Assembly: GCA_011057845.1 (NCBI GenBank) | Contig: DSDB01000248.1 | Span: 1 to 5,226, forward strand | Reading direction: 5' to 3' | Source: Phycisphaerales bacterium | GTDB lineage: Bacteria; Planctomycetota; Phycisphaerae; Sedimentisphaerales; Anaerobacaceae | Length of the DNA stretch: 5,226 bases | Shown: positions 1 to 5,226 of the stretch, piece by piece | Numbering within the stretch: position 1 is the first letter of the stretch | Layout of the letters: every line of letters begins with the position of its first letter | The notes under the pieces: model-generated | Seen by the model: only the letters and a program-made list of their open reading frames with translations | What the model was told of the DNA's origin: nothing | Databases searched by the model: none | Translations under genes and position numbers: made by a program

Positions 1-729
1 GCCGTGGGCGCCGATGATCTTTCGGGCCGTGGACAGCCCGAGGCCGGAACCCTCCGGCCGCGTCGAGTAGTACGCCTCGAAGATCCGTCCGATCTTGTCG
101 GGCGGGATACCGGCGCCGGTATCGACGACCTCGATGACGGCCTCGTTCCTGGCCCTGTCGGTGCGGATTGCCAGTTCGCCGCCGCCGGGCATGGCCTGCT
201 GAGCGTTGATGAACAGGTTCAAGAGGACCTGTTTGAGCATGTCGGGGTCCAATCGGCACATCAGCTTACCCTCGCACAGATCGGGCCGGACGGCAATGCC
301 GTGGCGGGTTGCCTGAGGACCGTAAAAGTCAATCATATCACCAACCAGTTCGTTGAGGTCCACCGTCATCGGCTCCAGTTCCGGACGCGCCACATACCTC
401 AGAAACCCGTCCAGTATCTGTTCCAGCCGGTCGGTCTCCTTGCGAATGATCTCGACCTTTCGCGTCGCCCGCCGGATGCTTGCGGATTCGCGGGCGTTCT
501 CGACCGCCGCAAGATCCTCCATGACCAGTTGGAGATTGACCTTCAGCGTGGACAGCGGGTTTCTGATCTCGTGCGCCAGTTCGCCCGTCAACCTTGCCAA
601 CTCCTCCAGTTCGTGGTCAAGCACTTCAGGTCGTACCACCGCGGCACCGGCGCGACGACACCAGATAAAGACAAGCACCGAACCGCCCGCGAACAGCCCG
701 ACAATGAGGCCGGCGAGAAAGTACCACAT
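1..729 (-). CDS. Sensor histidine kinase, N-terminal 243 residues (truncated by window edge)
   Basis: Two-component sensor kinase that autophosphorylates on a histidine and passes the phosphate to a response regulator. It was translated directly from the minus strand and is open at the left edge. Residues 3-23 form one hydrophobic membrane segment, followed by Trp-Cys-Arg-Arg. No periplasmic, PAS or HAMP region fits in the roughly 30 residues before the H box (ELAHEIRNPLS, phosphoacceptor His53). The HisKA helices run to about residue 115. The HATPase_c domain follows, with N box QVLLNLFINAQQAMP (167-181), G1 box VVDTGAGI (201-208), F box IFEAYYSTR (216-224) and G2 box GSGLGLSTARKI (227-238). 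Only the last few tens of residues should be missing. ATG 729 is chosen because AGGAG lies 7 bases upstream and the only in-frame codon block above it ends at the pnp stop, 18 codons away. It probably shares the pnp transcript. The box style resembles NtrB/AtoS-like kinases, so an NtrC-type partner further left is possible (inference). Kinase identity is certain; the signal is unknown. Confidence 0.93.
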   Translation of the reverse strand, partial: MWYFLAGLIVGLFAGGSVLVFIWCRRAGAAVVRPEVLDHELEELARLTGELAHEIRNPLSTLKVNLQLVMEDLAAVENARESASIRRATRKVEIIRKETDRLEQILDGFLRYVARPELEPMTVDLNELVGDMIDFYGPQATRHGIAVRPDLCEGKLMCRLDPDMLKQVLLNLFINAQQAMPGGGELAIRTDRARNEAVIEVVDTGAGIPPDKIGRIFEAYYSTRPEGSGLGLSTARKIIGAHG

Positions 730-783
730 CTGACCGCTCCTGCTGAAAGCCAGACGAACAAGGACTGCCGCCGTTGGAATGCC

Positions 784-3027
784 CTACCGGCGTCGATCGC
801 CGTCAAATCTCTTCGGCTTCTTGTGTTTGTCGTGCCTGTCGTGCCGGCCACCCCTGTCGGATCGCTCCGGCCTGTCCGACCTCTCGGGTCTCTCGCGGAT
901 TTCTTCTTCGATACCCAGGTCCGCCAGAGCCGCTTTGCGCGACAACCTCAGCCGCCCCTGGTCGTCGATACTCAAGAGCTTGACGGGTATGATGTCGCCC
1001 ATCTTGCAGATGTCTTCGACGCCCTTGACATAACCGCCGCTCAGTTCGCTGATGTGGCAGAGCCCTTCCACGCCGGGAACGATCTCCACAAAGACGCCGA
1101 ATTCCTTTACCGACACCACCTTGGATTGCTCGTAAACATGTCCGATCTTCGGGGGCTGCGTCATGGCCTCGATGATATCCCTGGCCTTGAGGTGTCCGTC
1201 GCCGCCGACGCAACTGATGTAGACGGTGCCGTCCTCTTCGATTTCAATGGTCGTATCCGTCTGCTCCTGGATGCTCTTGATCATCTTGCCGCCGGGGCCG
1301 ATGACCTTGCCGATCAGCTCCGGATCGATCTCGATGCTGATGAGCTTCGGGGCGTACACGCTCAATTCCGGACGCGGCTCGCTGAGAGTCTGCGCCATGA
1401 TGTCGAGAATCTTCAATCGGGCCCGTTTCGCCCGTTCGAGTGCCGCGACCATAATATCGTGCGCCAGCCCCTCCGCCTTGATATCGAGCTGAATACCCGT
1501 AATACCATCAGCGGTGCCGGCGATCTTGAAGTCCATGTCGCCGTAGTGGTCTTCCTCGCCGAGGATGTCCGTCAGAAGTTCATAGCGTCCGCTCGAATCG
1601 CTGACCATGCCAATGGAGATGCCGGCCACCGGCTTGAGAATAGGCACGCCCGCGTCCATCAGGGCCAGCGTCCCGCCGCACACGGAGGCCATCGAGCTGG
1701 ATCCGTTGGATTCCGTGATATCCGAGACAATTCGGATTGTGTAGGCGAAGGTGTCGTCGGACGGTCGAACCGGCTCAAGCGATCGCTCCGCCAACGCGCC
1801 GTGACCGATTTCCCGGCGTCCGACCCCGCGGATCGGGCGAACCTCGCCGACGGAGAACGGCGGGAAGTTGTAATGCAGCGTGAAACTCTGGGAGTACTCA
1901 TCCTGCAACCCGTCGATGATCTGCGCATCCCGGATCGTCCCGAGTGTCACAGTCACCAGCGACTGTGTCTCGCCCCGCGTGAACAGCGCCGAGCCATGGG
2001 TTCTTGGCAGAATGCCGACTTCACAGGAAATGGGACGCAATTCGTCATACGCCCGACCGTCGGCCCGCTTGCCCTCAAGCAACAGCTTGCGAACGGCTTC
2101 GCCTTCGATCGTGTGCCAGAACTCCTTGAAGACCCGTATTTCACATCGCGGCTCCCGGCCCTCGGCTCCTTCCGGGACCTCGCAGTACTCCTTCGCCAGT
2201 TCATCGGCAAGCTGCGACACGGCCTCCTGACGCTGCTGCTTGTCGGCGATCTGTTTGGCCTCATAGAGCCGTGCCGCCGACTTTTCACGGATTTCCGCCA
2301 GCAATGCCTCATCCTTTTCGACCCGCGGAATCTCTTTTTCGACGTGTCCGACCTTGTCCCGTAACTCGTTGATCAGGTCGCAGACGTCGCGGACCACGCC
2401 GTGAGCCTTCTGCACCGACTCGGCGATCACCTCTTCCGACAACTGCTTGGCCCCGATTTCGATCATGTTGATCGCCTCATGACGACCGGCCAGGAGCAGG
2501 CTGAGATCGCCTTCTTCGACCTGCTTGTACGTAGGATTGATGATGAATTCGCCGCCGACGCGGCCGAGCCGGCAGGCCCCCATGGGCCCCAGGAACGGAA
2601 TCTTACTGATCGTCAGCGCCGCACTGGCCCCGATCATGGCGGGGACATCCGGGTCGTTCTCGCGGTCGGCGCTAAGCACCTGTGCGATGATCTGGACTTC
2701 CTGGCGATACCCATCCGGGAACAACGGCCGGATGGGCCGATCAATCGTTCGAGCCGTGAGCGTCTCCTTCGTGCTCGGCCGCCCCTCTCGCTTGATGAAG
2801 CCACCCGGGAACTTGCCCGCCGCGCTCTGTTTTTCACGGTATTCGACGCTCAGCGGGAAAAAGTCAATAAATTCGTTCCGCGGCGGTGCCGTGACGGCCG
2901 TCACCAGCACGACAGTATCACCATACTGGACAAGAACGGCGCCGTGGGCTTGTCTGGCGATACGGCCGGTCTCCAGCGACAGCATCCTGCCGCCTATTTC
3001 TCGTTCTACTCTGAACACCTGAAACAT
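784..3027 (-). CDS. pnp: Polyribonucleotide nucleotidyltransferase (PNPase)
   Basis: Phosphorolytic 3'-to-5' exoribonuclease that releases nucleoside diphosphates from RNA. It forms a trimeric ring, acts in mRNA and sRNA turnover, and often partners RNase E or helicases. The 747 residues contain, in order: first RNase PH domain (about 10-145, with GGFIKREGRPS at 75-85 and IDRPIRPLFP at 95-104); helical domain (about 210-320); second, catalytic RNase PH domain (about 322-555); KH domain with IGPGG (576-580); and S1 domain (about 627-698). The phosphate-site loop SNGSSSMAS (440-448) and the metal and catalytic positions Asp493, Asp499 and Lys501 in EEDHYGDMDFK match E. coli Asp486, Asp492 and Lys494, so the enzyme should be active. 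It is about 36 residues longer than E. coli PNPase, from a small insert near 281-298 and a charged tail (705-747) with two PERSDR copies. ATG 3027 is preceded by GAGAGG at 6 bases. It lies 76 bases after rpsO, and the TAG stop is 54 bases before the kinase. Identity is secure. Confidence 0.99.
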   Translation of the reverse strand: MFQVFRVEREIGGRMLSLETGRIARQAHGAVLVQYGDTVVLVTAVTAPPRNEFIDFFPLSVEYREKQSAAGKFPGGFIKREGRPSTKETLTARTIDRPIRPLFPDGYRQEVQIIAQVLSADRENDPDVPAMIGASAALTISKIPFLGPMGACRLGRVGGEFIINPTYKQVEEGDLSLLLAGRHEAINMIEIGAKQLSEEVIAESVQKAHGVVRDVCDLINELRDKVGHVEKEIPRVEKDEALLAEIREKSAARLYEAKQIADKQQRQEAVSQLADELAKEYCEVPEGAEGREPRCEIRVFKEFWHTIEGEAVRKLLLEGKRADGRAYDELRPISCEVGILPRTHGSALFTRGETQSLVTVTLGTIRDAQIIDGLQDEYSQSFTLHYNFPPFSVGEVRPIRGVGRREIGHGALAERSLEPVRPSDDTFAYTIRIVSDITESNGSSSMASVCGGTLALMDAGVPILKPVAGISIGMVSDSSGRYELLTDILGEEDHYGDMDFKIAGTADGITGIQLDIKAEGLAHDIMVAALERAKRARLKILDIMAQTLSEPRPELSVYAPKLISIEIDPELIGKVIGPGGKMIKSIQEQTDTTIEIEEDGTVYISCVGGDGHLKARDIIEAMTQPPKIGHVYEQSKVVSVKEFGVFVEIVPGVEGLCHISELSGGYVKGVEDICKMGDIIPVKLLSIDDQGRLRLSRKAALADLGIEEEIRERPERSDRPERSDRGGRHDRHDKHKKPKRFDGDRRR
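853..888 (-). repeat. Tandem 18-base repeat encoding PERSDR twice in the PNPase tail
   Basis: Two adjacent in-frame 18-base units encode Pro-Glu-Arg-Ser-Asp-Arg (residues 714-719 and 720-725). The copies differ only at synonymous positions (for example AGG TCG against CGA TCC), so the peptide repeat has been kept while the DNA has drifted. It is followed by a Gly-Gly-Arg-His-Asp run of similar composition. Confidence 0.8.
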
Positions 3028-3047
3028 AGACTACCTCTCGAATGAGC

Positions 3048-3096
3048 GTTAAGCGACGCCGGGCCACGGCTTACCCATGCACCCGTGCCACGGGGC
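3048..3096 (-). promoter_or_regulatory. Two potential hairpins in the rpsO-pnp spacer
   Basis: The first stem after the rpsO stop pairs 3096-3090 with 3086-3079: seven pairs with one bulged base and a 3-base loop, core CCCGT/ACGGG. The second pairs GTAAGC (3074-3069) with GCTTAAC (3054-3048) with one bulged base and a 14-base loop. Neither is followed by a T-run, so these are not intrinsic terminators. In E. coli the equivalent spacer carries an RNase III-cleaved stem through which PNPase represses its own mRNA; a comparable role here is inference from position only. Confidence 0.4.
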
Positions 3097-3103
3097 CTTG
3101 AGG

Positions 3104-3370
3104 TTACTTGCGCAAACCAAGCCGCGAAATAACGCTCTGATACCGCTTCACATCCTTCCTGCTGACATACTTCAGCAAGGCCGACCGATTACCGACCATC
3201 TTCAGCAGCCCGCGTCTGGACGAATGGTCCTTCGGATGCGTCTTGAGGTGGTCCGTCAATTCATTGATTCGCCGCGTCAGCATCGCAATCTGCACCTCCG
3301 GCGAACCGGTATCACCCGGGTGCGTCTCGTAATCGGTGATGATCTGGTCTTTTTCCTGCTTTGTTAACAT
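3104..3370 (-). CDS. rpsO: 30S ribosomal protein S15
   Basis: Primary 16S rRNA-binding protein of the small-subunit platform. It binds the central-domain three-way junction and a helix 22 site, nucleates S6/S18 assembly and contributes to a bridge with 23S rRNA. The 88-residue length is the family norm (89 in E. coli). Visible signatures are DTGSPEVQIA (20-29) and the RNA-contacting stretch HPKDHSSRRGLLKMV (45-59), followed by KYVSRKDVKRY and the typical C-terminal RLGLRK. The ATG start fits the family N-terminus (MLTKQEKDQII). Its Shine-Dalgarno signal is weak: AAAAGGG ends 11 bases before the ATG. That is unusual for a ribosomal protein gene and could reflect leader structure or autoregulation, since S15 represses its own mRNA in several phyla by unrelated leader folds. 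It is the first gene after the promoter at 3440-3468 and lies 76 bases before pnp, in the classic rpsO-pnp order. Confidence 0.99.
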   Translation of the reverse strand: MLTKQEKDQIITDYETHPGDTGSPEVQIAMLTRRINELTDHLKTHPKDHSSRRGLLKMVGNRSALLKYVSRKDVKRYQSVISRLGLRK

Positions 3371-3439
3371 CTTTCGATAAACCCTTTTGCTTACAGTACT
3401 TATATCACGTATCGTGTCAATCTCGAAAACGAATCACAA

Positions 3440-3468
3440 ATTATAGACGGCCTCAGCGGTGTATGCAA
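3440..3468 (-). promoter_or_regulatory. Candidate sigma70-type promoter of rpsO-pnp
   Basis: Read on the minus strand, a perfect -10 hexamer TATAAT (3445-3440) lies exactly 17 bases after TTGCAT (3468-3463), which keeps the TTG of the -35 consensus. Transcription would start near 3433, giving a leader of about 63 bases before rpsO. The local A+T-rich patch contrasts with the G+C-rich surroundings. A second element, a perfect TTGACA at 3420-3415, lies closer to the gene, but its best -10 partner (TGTAAG, 3395-3390) has 19-base spacing, so it is a weaker alternative. Confidence 0.6.
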
Positions 3469-3493
3469 GAACTTTCCAACCCCCATAACGGAC

Positions 3494-3524
3494 AAAAAAA
3501 CCGCTCTGAAACCCTCTCAGTCGC
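3494..3524 (-). terminator. Possible weak intrinsic terminator after ruvX
   Basis: On the minus strand a stem pairs CTGA (3520-3517) with TCAG (3509-3506) around a 7-base loop. It can be extended past a small internal loop by GC (3524-3523) with GC (3504-3503). After two G residues there is a run of seven T (3500-3494). The position, between the ruvX stop and the rpsO promoter, is right for ending a manC-ruvX transcript. The stem is short and imperfect, so efficiency is doubtful. Confidence 0.4.
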
Positions 3525-3598
3525 TCCCACGAAGTAGCCCGCGCAGACCGGATTCTCCAGATACGGCGGCTTCGTTCTCCCTTCGAAATCGGCCTGGG

Positions 3599-4006
3599 TC
3601 AGGCCCGATGGGCCTCAAGAAAGGCCTCCAGAATGTGTGCGGCCGCCACGGCGTCCAGGGGCTTGCGTCGCCTGGCCTTCGGCAGGTCTATCCCGGCGAA
3701 ATCCTGCTCAGCGGCAAAACTGCTCAGCCGCTCATCCTGGAAGTAGACGGGCAAACCCACGTACTTACCCAGCTTATCACCAAACTGGCGGGTCGCGGCG
3801 GCCTGAGGGCCCTCCGACCCGTCCATATTCAGGGGCAGGCCCACCACAAGGGCCCCCACCGACTCGGCCTTGACAATGCGGTAAATCCTGGCGAAGACAT
3901 CCCCGCGGCCCTCCAGAACCGCCAGCGGCGAGGTGATCGTCTGGCCACCGTCGCAGATGGCCAGCCCCACCCGCCGCTTTCCATAGTCTATTCCCAGGTA
4001 TCTCAC
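3599..4006 (-). CDS. ruvX: RuvX/YqgF family RNase H-fold nuclease (putative pre-16S rRNA nuclease / Holliday junction resolvase-like)
   Basis: Small RNase H-like protein. YqgF of E. coli is implicated in processing the 16S rRNA 5' end, and homologues have been described as Holliday junction resolvases; which activity applies here cannot be read from sequence. The 135-residue product (usual length about 135-150) has the N-terminal strand GIDYGKRRVGLA (5-16) with catalytic Asp7, then VVGLPLNMDGSEG (54-66), DERLSS (91-96) and the C-terminal DAVAAAHILEAFL (118-130) with Asp118. These are the family's conserved acidic motifs in order. The start is uncertain. GTG 4006 gives the normal short N-terminus before GIDYG, with a weak GGGG 9 bases upstream. 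GTG 4045 would add 13 residues and overlap the manC stop as GTGA, typical of translational coupling. Either way it is co-transcribed with manC. The same frame stays open further upstream to 4405, but that part lies inside manC and is not credible protein. Confidence 0.95.
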   Translation of the reverse strand: MRYLGIDYGKRRVGLAICDGGQTITSPLAVLEGRGDVFARIYRIVKAESVGALVVGLPLNMDGSEGPQAAATRQFGDKLGKYVGLPVYFQDERLSSFAAEQDFAGIDLPKARRRKPLDAVAAAHILEAFLEAHRA

Positions 4007-4041
4007 GGATGTGCCCCAGTGGCCCGATTCGGCGGCCTGTT

Positions 4042-5130
4042 TCACAGAAACCGCTCGCCGCCGCGTTCGGCGATGTGGTCCAGGAGCTCCTTGAGTCGGC
4101 CGGTTTCGTCGATATGACAGACCAGTGTCGCATCCGGGCTGTGGGCGACCAGCATGTTCTTGAGCCCGATCAGGGCGATCAGGTGCCCCTTGTCCTCGGT
4201 TGCGACAATGCTGTCCTTGCAGTCGAGCAGCAGGCTCTCGCCAGCGACCACGATGTTGCCGTTCTCGTCGGATGTGACGATGTCCGCCAAGGCCGCGAAA
4301 GACCCCAGGTCCAGCCAGCGACAGTCCAGTTGGATGGCGCCGACCTTGGGGGCCTTTTCCATGACTGCGTAATCGATGCTGATCTTGGGGAGTCTGAGGA
4401 ACCACTCCTCCAACACCGCCGCCTGATTCGGCGTATCCCAGGCGTCGCGGATTCTGCGCAAGGGTTCGACCCCATCGGGCAGGAACTGCTCAAGAAGACG
4501 CAGAATCGTCCCGGCCTTCCAGACGAACATACCGGAATTCCAGAAGAAACGGCCGGTCTTGAGGTACTTCTCGGCGGTCTGGGTGTCAGGCTTCTCACGG
4601 AAGGCCCGAACCTCGTAAACCTCATTCTTGCAGCCCTTGTGGCGGCTCGGGTTCTTGCAGTCGAGATAACCTAGTTGGGTACTGGGAAAGGTAGGTTTGA
4701 CGCCGAATGTAACCAGGTACTCTGGATTGGCCCTGGCAAAGGTCAGGGCGTCGCGGATGGCCTGTTGGAGCGTCTCGGCTGGCTCGATGACCTGGTCGGC
4801 GGTCACGACCGCCATGGCGGCGTCGCCGTCGTAGCGGTCGAGGATGGCCGCGGCCAGGCCGATTGCCCCAGCGGTATCGCGGACGGCCGGCTCGGCGATG
4901 ACGTTGTTATACGGCAACTCCGGCAGGTTCTCCCGGACCAGGTCGGCATAGCCGGCATTCGTCAGGACCAGTATGTTCCGCTCGTCGAAGACCGGCAGCA
5001 GCCGCTCGACGCAGTTTCTCAGGAGGGTCTGGTCGTTCAGCAGCTTGAGGACCTGCTTGGGTCGGTCTTTACGGCTCAGCGGCCACAGGCGTTTACCGCT
5101 GCCCCCTGCCATGATCACGGCGTAATCCAT
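4042..5130 (-). CDS. manC: Mannose-1-phosphate guanylyltransferase (GDP-mannose pyrophosphorylase), single-domain form
   Basis: Transfers GMP from GTP to mannose-1-phosphate, giving GDP-mannose for cell-surface polysaccharides, glycoproteins or GDP-sugar derivatives; a cytosolic enzyme. The 362 residues start with the nucleotidyltransferase signature AGGSGKRLWPLS...RPKQ (8-26). They continue with AEPAVRDTAGAIGLAA (79-94), VVTADQVI (108-115), FREKP (177-181), FFWNSGMFVW (195-204), SIDYAVMEKAP (251-261) and WLDLGSFAAL (272-281). This order is diagnostic of the GMP pyrophosphorylase family. The C-terminal quarter is the small left-handed beta-helix-like part; the cupin mannose-6-phosphate isomerase domain of bifunctional ManC/AlgA (about 480 residues) is absent. 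The PADH motif of the family reads TADQ here. ATG 5130 places the signature at the usual distance from the N-terminus, though the Shine-Dalgarno (GAAAG, 10 bases upstream) is weak. The stop (TGA 4044-4042) overlaps a possible ruvX GTG. The gene symbol manC is used for the family; the pathway destination is unknown. Confidence 0.96.
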   Translation of the reverse strand: MDYAVIMAGGSGKRLWPLSRKDRPKQVLKLLNDQTLLRNCVERLLPVFDERNILVLTNAGYADLVRENLPELPYNNVIAEPAVRDTAGAIGLAAAILDRYDGDAAMAVVTADQVIEPAETLQQAIRDALTFARANPEYLVTFGVKPTFPSTQLGYLDCKNPSRHKGCKNEVYEVRAFREKPDTQTAEKYLKTGRFFWNSGMFVWKAGTILRLLEQFLPDGVEPLRRIRDAWDTPNQAAVLEEWFLRLPKISIDYAVMEKAPKVGAIQLDCRWLDLGSFAALADIVTSDENGNIVVAGESLLLDCKDSIVATEDKGHLIALIGLKNMLVAHSPDATLVCHIDETGRLKELLDHIAERGGERFL

Positions 5131-5174
5131 CGTAAACGGCTTTCAAATCAGCAGTTGTATGAAAGATGCTATCA

Positions 5175-5203
5175 ATCTTACCCTCTCATCCCATAGACGT
5201 AAA
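5175..5203 (-). promoter_or_regulatory. Weak candidate promoter upstream of manC
   Basis: On the minus strand TTTACG (5203-5198, 4 of 6 with the -35 consensus) is separated by 17 bases from TAAGAT (5180-5175, 4 of 6 with the -10 consensus). This would start transcription near 5168 and give a leader of about 38 bases. The match is modest and the region runs into the window edge, so manC could equally be read from a promoter further right. Confidence 0.25.
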
Positions 5204-5226
5204 CCCCCATTTGCCCCCCGCCACCC

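Noticed and set aside
730..783. Terminator or promoter between pnp and the kinase
   Set aside because: Only a small 5-pair stem with a bulge next to the ribosome binding site is seen, with no T-run and no convincing -35/-10 pair.
4..2364. A 786-codon open frame on the plus strand opposite the kinase and most of pnp
   Set aside because: Its codons are in exact complementary register with the kinase and pnp codons, so stops appear only where those genes use TTA, CTA or TCA. It finally ends at a single TTA leucine codon of pnp (residue 222). The protein resembles no family and spans a gene boundary.
2401..3045. A 214-codon plus-strand open frame opposite the start of pnp
   Set aside because: Same complementary register as pnp; pnp itself has complete, ordered domains on the other strand.
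3453..3599. A minus-strand open frame of about 50 codons between ruvX and the rpsO promoter
   Set aside because: It has no ATG/GTG start near its beginning (one internal GTG only), no ribosome binding site, and it contains the putative terminator T-run and overlaps the promoter -35.
4007..4405. N-terminal extension of ruvX to an ATG at 4405 (268 residues)
   Set aside because: The extra 133 residues lie out of frame inside manC and are Arg/Gly/Gln-rich nonsense; the RuvX fold begins at residues around 4006.
4009..4674. A 221-codon plus-strand open frame opposite manC
   Set aside because: Again the in-register complement of a well-supported gene, with no recognisable motif.
5147..5175. TTGATA (5175-5170) as a -35 element for manC
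   Set aside because: At 17-base spacing the -10 would be GCTGAT, only 3 of 6 consensus bases, with no better option at 16 or 18.

Overview
This 5.2 kb window is a bacterial chromosomal segment, about 60% G+C by eye. All five recognisable genes lie on the minus strand, so transcription runs from the right edge to the left. In that order they are: a mannose-1-phosphate guanylyltransferase (manC-type, 5130-4042); a RuvX/YqgF RNase H-fold protein (4006-3599); ribosomal protein S15 (rpsO, 3370-3104); polynucleotide phosphorylase (pnp, 3027-784); and the first 243 residues of a membrane-anchored sensor histidine kinase (729 to the left edge, truncated by the window).

There appear to be two transcription units. 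The first is manC-ruvX: the genes abut or overlap, with a candidate GTG start overlapping the manC stop, and a weak stem plus U-run follows ruvX near 3494-3524. The second is rpsO-pnp-histidine kinase. It starts from a promoter with a perfect -10 TATAAT and a TTGCAT -35 at 17-base spacing (3440-3468). It has a 76-base rpsO-pnp spacer that can fold into two hairpins, and a 54-base gap before the kinase, which has a good ribosome binding site. The rpsO-pnp pair is one of the most widely conserved bacterial gene pairs, and in enterobacteria the spacer is where pnp expression is post-transcriptionally controlled.

Functionally the window holds housekeeping genes: translation (S15), RNA turnover (PNPase), rRNA processing or DNA maintenance (RuvX), and GDP-mannose supply for glycans (ManC). 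The kinase begins a signalling module whose partner regulator probably lies beyond the left edge. The proteins show no strong taxonomic marker. The arrangement, base composition and a PNPase with a basic, Asp/Arg/His-rich tail would fit a Planctomycetota-like or other environmental bacterium, but that is a low-confidence guess.

I saw no mobile element, CRISPR array, tRNA, rRNA or novel defence-like system. Long open frames on the plus strand are codon-register shadows of pnp, the kinase and manC. The points worth a second look are small: a variant motif in ManC, the PNPase tail repeats, the hairpins between rpsO and pnp, the rpsO promoter region, the ruvX start, and the sensor-less kinase.
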